DNA from: Teredinibacter franksiae
Lineage (GTDB): Bacteria; Pseudomonadota; Gammaproteobacteria; Pseudomonadales; Cellvibrionaceae
NCBI RefSeq assembly: GCF_014218805.1
Contig: NZ_JACJUV010000001.1
Location: 2,616,501 to 2,680,500, forward strand
DNA: 64,000 bases
Direction: 5' to 3'
Below the pieces are notes generated by a model that saw only the letters and a program-made list of their open reading frames with translations, was not told where the DNA came from and made no database searches. This document shows, piece after piece, positions 44,287 through 53,439 of this stretch. Numbering within the stretch: position 1 is the stretch's first letter; each line of letters opens with the position of its first letter. Position numbers and translations under genes: made by a program.

Positions 44287-44862
44287 TTGACCACGGTTTT
44301 GAACTATCGATATCACCCCGGCATTGCACGCTGTGTGAGTAAGCTTAATGGCGGTGGTGTTATTGCTTATCCAACCGAGGCTGTTTGGGGCCTCGGTTGC
44401 GACCCCTTCAACCGATATGGCGTAGAACGCATTTTCGAGCTTAAAGGTCGAAGTGCGAACAAGGGCCTAATAATGGTTGCCGCCTCCATTGAGCAAATTG
44501 ATTGGTTGTTGGAAGGTCTCCCGCAAAGCCAAATAGAGCAACTGACAGCCAGCTGGCCGGGGCACGTTACATGGCTCATTCCGCATCGTAATCTACTACC
44601 CGGAAACCTAACCGGCAGCCATGCTAGTATTGCTGTCCGCGTTAGTGCGCACCCTGTGGTAAAGGCGCTTTGTGAAGCGTTCGGTGGACCAATTGTCTCC
44701 ACGTCTGCCAATCCGCAAGGTAAGCTGCCCGCGCGCAATAGCACCATGGCGCGGCGATATTTTGGCCGTAGCGGCGTTGAATTTGGGCCAGGCCAAGTAG
44801 GGGCAAATCGAGCACCGTCACAAATTCGCGATTTAGTGACAGGCGCGATATTACGCGACTAA
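44287..44862 (+). CDS. tsaC: L-threonylcarbamoyladenylate synthase
   Basis: 191 residues of the YrdC/Sua5 type; supplies threonylcarbamoyl-AMP for t6A37 tRNA modification. GGGVIAYPTEAVWGLGCDP, ELKGRSANKGLIMVA and GGPIVSTSANPQGKLP are present. Start TTG 44287 abuts the purE stop without gap; an in-frame TTG at 44299 is the only near alternative. Such adjacency implies coupling to purE. Confidence 0.95.
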   Translation: MTTVLNYRYHPGIARCVSKLNGGGVIAYPTEAVWGLGCDPFNRYGVERIFELKGRSANKGLIMVAASIEQIDWLLEGLPQSQIEQLTASWPGHVTWLIPHRNLLPGNLTGSHASIAVRVSAHPVVKALCEAFGGPIVSTSANPQGKLPARNSTMARRYFGRSGVEFGPGQVGANRAPSQIRDLVTGAILRD

Positions 44863-46655
<1,793 letters not shown>

Positions 46656-46674
46656 CCGGAACGCAGGACAACCT

Positions 46675-47973
46675 ATGTTCGACAAAGCCCGCTTTTATAT
46701 TGCAATAACTGTGGCTTTTTCACTCGGTTGGTTTAGCCATGGGCTGGTGTCCAAAAGCCCATCGGAGCCAACCGCAAATCACCCGTCACCACCCGCACTC
46801 AGCGATTCCGCACGTATACACCCAAAACTGACCAACGCACCTACGCCCCCGCCCGCCGAAGAACGAATGGCCAATGTTCCGGCTATTCCACAGTACAAAA
46901 CGGATAGCCAAAAACAGCTAGGCGCAGAGGGTCAGAGCAAAACCAAAGCCGAAGAATTACTAAACAAGTTCACGGCATTGCTGCACCAACATAAATTTGA
47001 TGCCGCAATGAACCTGTATTTAGAGCAAGGCACAGAGCTGGCCGTTAAAGAACAGCAAAGCTGGCGTGCGGTAGTGATAGATTTCTTATCGCGGCGTCTC
47101 GACAATGGTGAAACCGAACTCTTCTCTGAACTAGCGGGTATGTGGTTGCAATTCAATTACAGCGATATTGATGTCTTACTGTTGGTTGCGCGATACAGTC
47201 GCGTGCTGGGTTATCACGGTGAGGCACTGCAAACCTACATACAGGCCTACGCTCACGCGCATTCGTCTTTCGCCCAGAATAAAGTCCACAGCGATTTACA
47301 GGACTTTATTTTCGCCCGCGAAAAAGACTGGATGAACCGCAATAAATGGCACGAACTGACAGGTTTTTTTGCCCAGCTAGATGAACTAGACCTCGCTACC
47401 CACACACAACAATTTCGCTACGCCGAATTGCTATTAATGCAACAAAATGAACAGGTTGGCTATTTGGTATTAGACGAGTTGGCGCAAATAAATGCCGGCT
47501 GGCGCCAGCGCGTAGAGGAGCTTAAAGCCCAATATGAAAAAGACGGTGAATACGCACTAAGTGCCAGTAACTCGCCAGCGTTTCAATCCTCTATCACCAT
47601 GAAACCGGCGAAAGGCCACTATCTCATTGATATTGGTATTAACCGTGAAAATCAGGCCACGTTGCTGTTAGATACCGGTGCCACCATCACCATGATTACC
47701 GTCGATACTTTTTCGCGCATGGTGTCCTCAACCGGCTGGCAAGACCACGGCTGGGCCATGTTCAATACCGCCAATGGCTTGGTACGGGGCCGAATCGTAC
47801 AGGTCGATCAACTCCAGTTTGGTGGTTATAGCCTCGAAAATGTACGTCTTGCGGTACAGACAGCCGACCTAGGTGAGGGGGTGCACGGGTTGCTAGGGAT
47901 GAATGTACTGAGCAAATTTCACTTTCAAATCGACCAAGATAACCACAAGTTACGGCTAACCCCCCGAGAATAA
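46675..47973 (+). CDS. membrane-anchored retropepsin-like aspartic protease
   Basis: 432 residues. One N-terminal membrane segment (about 6-25), then a Pro-rich linker, a helical TPR-like region (about 90-300), and a C-terminal single-domain aspartic protease fold with LLLDTGATITMIT (Asp333) and HGLLGMNVLSKFHFQI. Such clan AA proteases would act as dimers in the periplasm. Substrate unknown. AGGA lies 8 bp before the ATG, 19 bp after aroE, so it may be read with hemF-aroE. Confidence 0.82.
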   Translation: MFDKARFYIAITVAFSLGWFSHGLVSKSPSEPTANHPSPPALSDSARIHPKLTNAPTPPPAEERMANVPAIPQYKTDSQKQLGAEGQSKTKAEELLNKFTALLHQHKFDAAMNLYLEQGTELAVKEQQSWRAVVIDFLSRRLDNGETELFSELAGMWLQFNYSDIDVLLLVARYSRVLGYHGEALQTYIQAYAHAHSSFAQNKVHSDLQDFIFAREKDWMNRNKWHELTGFFAQLDELDLATHTQQFRYAELLLMQQNEQVGYLVLDELAQINAGWRQRVEELKAQYEKDGEYALSASNSPAFQSSITMKPAKGHYLIDIGINRENQATLLLDTGATITMITVDTFSRMVSSTGWQDHGWAMFNTANGLVRGRIVQVDQLQFGGYSLENVRLAVQTADLGEGVHGLLGMNVLSKFHFQIDQDNHKLRLTPRE

Positions 47974-48047
47974 CTCACGCTTATTCGGTTCAGAAACGAG
48001 GAGGCGTAAACTGGCTTTACTCCCACCTTCACCCCTAGAGGTGAACC

Positions 48048-48410
48048 ATGAAAAAAGTCAAAATCAACTTCATCACCGATATCATTGCGTTTGCGTGCTT
48101 CGTATTCCTGCTGTCTACCGGTGTAATAATGAAATACCAACTACCACCGCGAACCGGCGGCTGGCTGAATATCTGGGGCCTTAATCGCCACGATTGGGGC
48201 GATATTCACTTCTGGTTAGCTTTGGTGTTTCTTAGCGTTATTGCTTTTCATGTGGTGTTGCACTGGAAGTGGATCGTGTCTTTAGTGGCTGGCAAAACCG
48301 CGTCTTACGCGCTGGGCATAGAAAGCCGTAGACGTATGCTAGTGGGGCTGGCGGCACTGCTCGCATTACTGGCGATAGCACTGGCACCTATTGTTTCTTT
48401 CTGTATTTAG
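48048..48410 (+). CDS. DUF4405 domain membrane protein
   Basis: 120 residues with three hydrophobic segments. NRHDWGDIHFWLALVFLSVI and FHVVLHWKWIV match the DUF4405 pattern, related to the diheme cytochrome b561-like fold; the His residues could bind heme. No electron-transfer partner is adjacent. AGGTGA precedes the ATG. Confidence 0.8.
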   Translation: MKKVKINFITDIIAFACFVFLLSTGVIMKYQLPPRTGGWLNIWGLNRHDWGDIHFWLALVFLSVIAFHVVLHWKWIVSLVAGKTASYALGIESRRRMLVGLAALLALLAIALAPIVSFCI

Positions 48411-48680
48411 CACGCCATTTGGGCTTTACTATTTCGTTTTAATGTTAGCGTCTGCGTGCGCGTAACGTGTTTATAGGTGGTTCGTTCGCGATATATTACA
48501 AATAGAATTCTTCACCCCGTTGATGTATTTTCTCCGGTACAGGGGTATTCGTTAGAGCATAAAGATACATGGCAAACGCTAAAGAGGTGTGTACTAGTGC
48601 CAGCAATTACTGGTTAAGCAACTACCGCTGAAGCATCACTACTTGCCTCCGCTACAACAACTTCGGGAATGCCGCTGAGT
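48411..48680. other. intergenic region before the IS remnant
   Basis: About 270 bp with no open frame or motif recognised. It separates the core gene cluster (aroE side) from the accessory zone that begins with the IS3-type remnant. Confidence 0.5.
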
Positions 48681-48864
48681 GTGCAGAGACTGAACTTCCC
48701 CCGGTTTAACGGACACCAGAACCTAACTAAGGTAAAGGTGTCCAATGGCAAAATACAACAATTCCCGCCGCACATGGCAATACTCTCAAGAGCTTAAAGC
48801 AACGGCTGTCGAGATGAGTTTACTTGATGGTGTACGTAATAGAGATGTTGCTGAAAAACTTTAG
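48681..48864 (+). mobile_element. left-end remnant of an IS3-type element with orfA start
   Basis: The stretch CCCCCGGTTTAACGGACACC followed by a short leader resembles the terminal end of IS3-family elements. ATG 48745 opens a 39-codon frame reading MAKYNNSRRTWQYSQELKAT, the N-terminus of an OrfA-type transposase with helix-turn-helix, but TAG 48862 cuts it short and the rest (orfA end, orfB) is absent. Eleven bp later the serine hydrolase gene begins, so the junction lies right at the remnant. Family assignment is from recalled sequence pattern. Confidence 0.65.
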
Positions 48865-48874
48865 CTGGAAACAC

Positions 48875-50173
48875 ATGAAAATAATCACTTTACTACTTAC
48901 CGCCGCAACACTAATGGTTTCATCATCGTTATGCCAGGCACAGAAATCCACCCCTGTTCAGAAAGTTTTTGATGGTTGGTCGGCTAAGGAAACTCTGGAT
49001 TACATCCGCACCTTCAGCGTTTCCGACCTAACCACCGGTAAGCCTGCTGCACTTTGGTATCATTCCCATGCCTCGCAGACGAACAAGACCGCGATACTCC
49101 TGCGCCGTCAGCCAATCATGAAATTACCAACGGCGCGGTTACCAGAGATAGGAAAAATCAGTGTTGAGACGGATCTTGGCCGCATGACCTTAAACGACTA
49201 CTTGAATCACCCGAAAAGTTTTGCCCAAGGCTTCATCGTGGTTCACAAAGGTCGGGTCGCCTATGAATCCTATCCGGGGATGCATGAACTCGATGCACAC
49301 TTTTGGGCCTCTACAACGAAGGTGCTGGCCTCTATGGTCGTTGGGCTGTTGATAGATGATGGTTTGATCGATGAGTCCAGAACGCTTGGCTATTATATTC
49401 CCGAATTCAAAGGTTCAGCCTGGGAACACATCAAGGTTGTCGATGCCATGGATATGGCAGCAGGTCTGGATGCTCGGGATTCTGCCGAGCAATTTGCAGA
49501 TCCATCCTCAGTGACGTCACGCATGTTCAGAGCGGAACTTGGAGAAGAGACGAATGGCAAAATTGAATACATGCTCGAGGTAATGGTGGACGCTAAGTCC
49601 GTCGAAAAGCCTGGTCAGAGCTACATCTACTCTTCTGCGACCACACAATCGCTGGTTTTTTTGGTGGAAGCCGTCTCGGGTAAAAGTTGGTCGGATTTCT
49701 TCGAAGACCGCGTTTGGTCTAAGATGGGTGTAGAAGGCCCCTTGCAAATGCACCTCTCGCCAGACGGGATCGCAATCGTTCATGGGCCGGCCTCGTCCAA
49801 CCTGCGAGACCTCGCACGTGTGGGAATCCTTTATACGCCAAGCTGGAGAAAGGTATCTACCGAACGGATCGTGTCACCCGCGATGCTTGACAGAATTCAG
49901 AACACTCCGCGTACACGTGATTTTTATCTGGGAGGAAATGCTGGTTCGGGACAGCGTTTTATGGCTCGGCTTGGTGAGGAAGCGGTCAGAACGGCGGCAC
50001 GCCAATGGGACGCCATCTTTGAGGACGGAGATTTCTTCAAATCCGGTTTGAACACTCAAGGTCTCTATGTATCGCCTGATCGTGACCTTGTAATAGCTTT
50101 TTTCTCGACTGAACCAACCCATCGGATTCAGAAATATCTTCGTCCAATTGTGACATCTGGGTTATTCGACTAG
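48875..50173 (+). CDS. exported beta-lactamase-family serine hydrolase
   Basis: 432 residues. Signal peptide (about 1-22). The class C beta-lactamase/esterase fold is shown by the S-x-x-K tetrad at residues 146-149 (STTK) and the Y-x-S motif IYSSATT at 251-257. It is most like the broad beta-lactamase-related family that includes esterases and D-amino-acid amidases, so antibiotic hydrolysis should not be assumed. ATG 48875 gives the signal peptide; the frame opens earlier inside the IS remnant. Acquired context: IS debris directly upstream. Confidence 0.82.
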   Translation: MKIITLLLTAATLMVSSSLCQAQKSTPVQKVFDGWSAKETLDYIRTFSVSDLTTGKPAALWYHSHASQTNKTAILLRRQPIMKLPTARLPEIGKISVETDLGRMTLNDYLNHPKSFAQGFIVVHKGRVAYESYPGMHELDAHFWASTTKVLASMVVGLLIDDGLIDESRTLGYYIPEFKGSAWEHIKVVDAMDMAAGLDARDSAEQFADPSSVTSRMFRAELGEETNGKIEYMLEVMVDAKSVEKPGQSYIYSSATTQSLVFLVEAVSGKSWSDFFEDRVWSKMGVEGPLQMHLSPDGIAIVHGPASSNLRDLARVGILYTPSWRKVSTERIVSPAMLDRIQNTPRTRDFYLGGNAGSGQRFMARLGEEAVRTAARQWDAIFEDGDFFKSGLNTQGLYVSPDRDLVIAFFSTEPTHRIQKYLRPIVTSGLFD

Positions 50174-50667
50174 GTGTGGATTTCAAACCGCGACAATCCA
50201 AGGTTTGGCAATCAACGGTGAGATTAATTAAAAAGCAGACTGAAAAAATCAAATACTACGACCTTTTGATTCCTTGGTTACTAAAAAAATAGATAAGGAC
50301 CTACAAAAGTATCCACACGACAAAAACTGCGTCGCTTAACTTGTGTATGGATAAAAAAAGGAGGATAAAAAAAGGACATCCACTTAATTGACGTTCAGTA
50401 TTTGCACAGAGGGCGAGCGGCGACAAAACCCCCGAACCATAATGTTTAAAGGCTGTACAGAGCAGAGCGTCTTTACGGGTAAATCGTGTTAGGGGGACGT
50501 TTTTCGTGTTATAACACGGGAACTTTCTGCCTAATACTATTGTTATAACTTCGAGGCAGTGTCACTTACTATGGAAGTGAATCAAGGATGAGTGATCCAA
50601 GAAAGAAATATTCGGACTCACAAAATGTAGCCTTACTCTCACAGGTAAGTAGAGTGTGCCCTCTTCG
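50174..50667. other. AT-rich intergenic stretch with a palindrome
   Basis: No gene recognised. It contains the perfect 14-bp palindrome CGTGTTATAACACG (50505-50518) and the first copy of a short repeat (50371-50390). The next features are a transposase remnant and a ClpP-like gene, so the stretch belongs to the accretion zone. Confidence 0.55.
50371..50390 (+). repeat. dispersed short repeat, copy 1
   Basis: AAAGGACATCCACTTAATTG. Matches copies at 51561-51580 and 52271-52291 at most positions (pattern AAAGGACATYCA followed by TTACTTG-like end). All three lie beside transposase remnants or a cassette in the accretion zone. Confidence 0.5.
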
Positions 50668-50831
50668 TGATTGTCCATCAGGTAATAGGCATGACAAAGC
50701 CATTGATGGCGTTCGCATGTGTTTTTCAGCAAACTGAGAAAGACTGTTCGGTCTTCGTCGGAATTGTAGATATCTCCCTAGGCATTGCCCCGTGCGGTAA
50801 CGTGGTAAAGCGCCCCATTAGTTTCTAGTTT
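50668..50831 (-). pseudogene. RAYT (REP-associated tyrosine transposase) N-terminal remnant
   Basis: On the minus strand the frame reads NGALYHVTARGNA, a stop codon, then GDIYNSDEDRTVFLSLL, HQWLCHAYYLMDNH, the N-terminal half of the Y1/IS200-like RAYT family (consensus GALYHVTSRGN ... CHAYCLMDNH). An in-frame TAG follows ARGNA and the similarity stops right after MDNH, so the gene is dead and truncated. RAYTs are single-copy transposases tied to REP sequences. Confidence 0.75.
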
Positions 50832-50850
50832 ACAAGGAAATGGCTCTATT

Positions 50851-51528
50851 ATGATCCGAACAGGAAAGTATCTTGTACTGACAGCGCTATGTACGGTCAT
50901 CGTGATTTCTATATATATAACTATATCAAAAGGAGAGAAAACGAAATATTCGGATGATCCCAAGTACTTTAATGCGACACTATTTGATCACGATCCATTA
51001 ATGGAAAAGAGATTGATTTTGGTAAATGGACGTATTACCGAATCAGTCGCTAGTCGAGTAATCAAGCAACTGTTAGTACTTGAATATCTTCATCCCGGTG
51101 AGCCAATTTCACTTTTGATAAATACGCCAGGTGGACAAAGGAGTCAATGGCAATCTATCGTGCAAACCATGGACTTCTTAGCATCACCAGTAAATGTGAT
51201 TGGTATAGGAAGCGTAAGCTCCTCGGGAGTCTACATATTAGCTAATGCAACCGGAAAAAGAATTGTTCATGAAAGCGCTGTAGTTGGTATTCATATGCTG
51301 TTTAAAAAGGATAGCGGAAATTTTTCAGCTGGCAGAGTACAGGATGAAAATATTAGAAACTATTGGTCCGATCTAAAATTACCTGAAAGCTTCTTTCCTC
51401 TTGAGGGGGAAAAATTTAACGAAACATTTTATCTAAATGCAGATCAGGCATTGGAGTATGGTTTAGTGGACAAAATTTATCGTAGGGGAAGTGAGCCTAT
51501 GCCTGTACTCAATAATTTTACACAATAA
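50851..51528 (+). CDS. membrane-anchored ClpP-like protease-fold protein
   Basis: 225 residues. Residues about 8-25 are a membrane anchor or signal segment; the rest is a ClpP/crotonase-type fold: INTPGGQRSQWQSIVQTMDF, then IGSVSSSGVYILANATGKR aligned to the ClpP nucleophile region (Ser124), VGIHML (His148) and the end DQALEYGLVDKIYRRG typical of ClpP. In the alignment to E. coli ClpP the catalytic Asp position is occupied by Lys with Glu beside it, so the triad may be altered. No Clp ATPase is adjacent. AT-rich, in the accretion zone; probably horizontally gained. Confidence 0.75.
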   Translation: MIRTGKYLVLTALCTVIVISIYITISKGEKTKYSDDPKYFNATLFDHDPLMEKRLILVNGRITESVASRVIKQLLVLEYLHPGEPISLLINTPGGQRSQWQSIVQTMDFLASPVNVIGIGSVSSSGVYILANATGKRIVHESAVVGIHMLFKKDSGNFSAGRVQDENIRNYWSDLKLPESFFPLEGEKFNETFYLNADQALEYGLVDKIYRRGSEPMPVLNNFTQ

Positions 51529-51560
51529 TATGGTAAGTTCACGATCGTAAATGTCAAATA

Positions 51561-51580
51561 AAAGGACATTCAATTACTTG
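51561..51580 (+). repeat. dispersed short repeat, copy 2
   Basis: AAAGGACATTCAATTACTTG, 30 bp after the ClpP-like gene. Same pattern as copies at 50371 and 52271. Confidence 0.5.
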
Positions 51581-51692
51581 GCATTAGCGGCTACTAAGGA
51601 AAAATACAAAATGCGTATTATGTAGGTAAGGTTAGATCAAGTTAGATAAAAAATGAGGCGACATCAGCAGTCTTTGAGTACTTGTCTGGCAA

Positions 51693-51764
51693 AATCAACA
51701 AGGCGCTGCTGTAGGACAAATTTTTCGCTGCCCTCCAAATTTGCGGCAGAGCGCGGCGTTAGGC
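51693..51764 (+). mobile_element. attC: integron attC recombination site
   Basis: An imperfect inverted repeat: AATCAACAAGGCGCTGCTG on the left matches the complement of the right part, and CAAATTT pairs with AAATTTG near the centre. It ends in the core GTTAGGC (51758-51764), which fits GTTRRRY. The form is that of attC sites in marine chromosomal integrons. The left core is degenerate. The next gene starts 25 bp later, the usual cassette layout. Confidence 0.78.
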
Positions 51765-51789
51765 TTTTTCATATCATTTAGGAGTTTTA

Positions 51790-52185
51790 ATGCAATACGT
51801 AGAATTAATAGTAATTACAGCGGTAGTCCAATTTTTATTTTTTGGTGTTATGACCGGAAAGGCTAGAGTGAAGTATGGAGTTAAAGCTCCTGCTACAACA
51901 GGTGAAGAAGGATTTGAGCGTATGTATCGTGTTCAAATGAATACATTGGAGATGTTAGTAATTTTTATTCCAGTTATCTTCATTGCCTCAAACTATTGGC
52001 CTTCTTTATTAACTTCAGGTTTAGGGCTTGTATACATAGTTGGCCGTTTTATATATTGGCGTGCATATGTTACTGAGCCAAAAAGTCGTGGTATTGGTTT
52101 TATGCTTTCACTGATCCCATCAATGCTTCTAATGGTATTGTCTATTGTTGGTATAATTATATCTTTGGTTGAAGGCAAAGCCTAA
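51790..52185 (+). CDS. MAPEG family membrane protein in an integron cassette
   Basis: 131 residues with four membrane segments. FERMYRVQMNTLEMLVIFIP matches the MAPEG (membrane-associated eicosanoid/glutathione metabolism) signature, a group including microsomal glutathione transferases; many bacterial members have no known role. GGAG precedes ATG 51790 at short spacing. The gene lies between an attC ending GTTAGGC and GCCTAAC (52180-52186), its exact complement, so it has the structure of an integron gene cassette. AT-rich compared with core genes. Confidence 0.83.
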   Translation: MQYVELIVITAVVQFLFFGVMTGKARVKYGVKAPATTGEEGFERMYRVQMNTLEMLVIFIPVIFIASNYWPSLLTSGLGLVYIVGRFIYWRAYVTEPKSRGIGFMLSLIPSMLLMVLSIVGIIISLVEGKA

Positions 52186-52186
52186 C
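52180..52186 (+). mobile_element. attC left core of the MAPEG cassette, site truncated
   Basis: GCCTAAC fits RYYYAAC and is the exact complement of GTTAGGC at 51758-51764. It overlaps the stop codon of the MAPEG gene. After CAA the sequence changes to unrelated DNA (ATAAGGACATGTCCCGCG), so the rest of this attC is missing and the cassette probably can no longer be excised. Confidence 0.65.
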
Positions 52187-52270
52187 AAATAAGGACATGT
52201 CCCGCGAAGCCGCGATCTATCCTATTGTTGAACGAGCCCGTGTTGCAGGCTCTCTCTATAATAAGGGAAT

Positions 52271-52291
52271 AAAGGGACATCCAACTACTTG
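52271..52291 (+). repeat. dispersed short repeat, copy 3
   Basis: AAAGGGACATCCAACTACTTG has one extra G compared with copies 1 and 2. It lies 10 bp before the transposase C-terminal fragment, so the repeat may mark the boundary of such elements. Confidence 0.5.
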
Positions 52292-52300
52292 CTGTTGTAA

Positions 52301-52615
52301 TGTGACGGCTCCTCCCATACCAATACCTATCACGCCTTACCCTTTACCCGTGAAGATTATTTTGAGTTGGTGGATACCACCGGCCGTATTCTGCGAGACG
52401 ATAAACGCGGTGCTATCGCCGGTGAACTGCCGGCCATAGTGTCGCGGTTGGGTATTAATCCAAGTAAATGTGTCGACCATGCCCAGAATTTTGGTCGCCG
52501 CTATGGTTCCAGTGCCGGTTCGGTGGCGCGCATGGCCGATTATGCCCAGGTTTTTGAGCGTAATTGTGGAAAGGGTGTGGCCTTTTCGCAGGCGCTGTAT
52601 TTGAATACGGGTTAA
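52301..52615 (+). pseudogene. C-terminal remnant of an IS200/RAYT-like transposase
   Basis: The frame reads YHALPFTREDYFELVDTTGR, then ILRDDKRGAIAGELPAIVSR, NFGRRYGSSAGS and ends before TAA 52613-52615. This is the C-terminal domain of the roughly 320-residue IS200-like transposases of gammaproteobacteria; the catalytic N-terminal part is missing. Higher GC than the surrounding cassette DNA. Not contiguous with the minus-strand remnant at 50668. Confidence 0.65.
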
Positions 52616-52637
52616 AAATTTAGGCAAAAAATAATTA

Positions 52638-52739
52638 TTGAATTCGGGATCCCTACTAAAAGAAATCACGGCGGCAGGCTTTACATTTGACATTCCCCCT
52701 GTTGAGCGTGAAGTCATAACGCCAAGTGAACAGGATTAG
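52638..52739 (+). pseudogene. possible gene tail of unknown origin
   Basis: A 33-codon open frame with protein-like composition (LLKEITAAGFTFDIPPVERE ... PSEQD) ending at TAG 52737. It has no ribosome binding site and may be the tail of a lost gene. No family recognised; could be chance. Confidence 0.25.
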
Positions 52740-52798
52740 GGGCGTTGGCCATTTTTTTAGGAAAAAATGACGATTGACCTAAGTCGTGGGCAACTTTT

Positions 52799-53365
52799 TT
52801 ATGTGCTGAACTTTGATAGATAGATGGGCTTAAAAGCCACAAACAATAAACCGAATACAGCCCCGGAATATAGACCTATATGCCAACCCCAAACAACCAA
52901 AAACCTTAAATTCTCTTTACCCGCCGGTAGAATAGTGATTCCAAGTATGGACGAAATGTATCCTACTGAGGAACCTATTACGAGTGAAATAAAAGCAAAT
53001 ATTGCGGTACATTTTAACCAATGACATAAGATAGTTGAATTCCAGTTTTTATTCAGAAATAAAAATAAGCAGCCGAATATTAGGCCCGCATACATCCCAG
53101 ATTTTAAGCCAACTAAGGATGCCTGAAGTCGCAAAGAATCGTATCCAACACCTTTCCCAATGGCATAATACGCCGGGGATATCGTGACAGTGATTTGATC
53201 ATGGATTGCGCCGAAAATCGAAAACAGAATTCCCATTGAAAACACAAATAAATATTCCTTCCATTTTTTCGATTTATATCCCTTAAGATAAAAGTCAATT
53301 ATTGCAACTATCGATAGCACTGCAATTAATAGCGCCACTCTTAACCAAAAGGATTCAATAAACAA
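52799..53365 (-). CDS. hypothetical multi-pass membrane protein
   Basis: 188 residues with five predicted membrane segments; no family recognised. AT-rich like the other accretion-zone genes. Start is TTG 53365 with AGGGG about 8 bp upstream. It ends the accretion zone; znuB follows downstream of its promoter side on the same strand but 75 bp apart from its start, with no sign of a shared operon. Confidence 0.6.
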   Translation of the reverse strand: MFIESFWLRVALLIAVLSIVAIIDFYLKGYKSKKWKEYLFVFSMGILFSIFGAIHDQITVTISPAYYAIGKGVGYDSLRLQASLVGLKSGMYAGLIFGCLFLFLNKNWNSTILCHWLKCTAIFAFISLVIGSSVGYISSILGITILPAGKENLRFLVVWGWHIGLYSGAVFGLLFVAFKPIYLSKFST

Positions 53366-53439
53366 AGGTAACCCCTTTCATATTTGGCTCATCACTATTA
53401 GAAGGCTATTAGATAGTTGAGAAGGTGCTAACCCCGTTT

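Noticed and set aside
48875-50173. Antibiotic-resistance beta-lactamase
   Set aside because: Only the general serine hydrolase motifs are present; the family is mostly esterases and peptidases, so no resistance claim is made.
52337-52717. 126-codon minus-strand frame
   Set aside because: It is the antisense shadow of the transposase C-terminal remnant on the plus strand.
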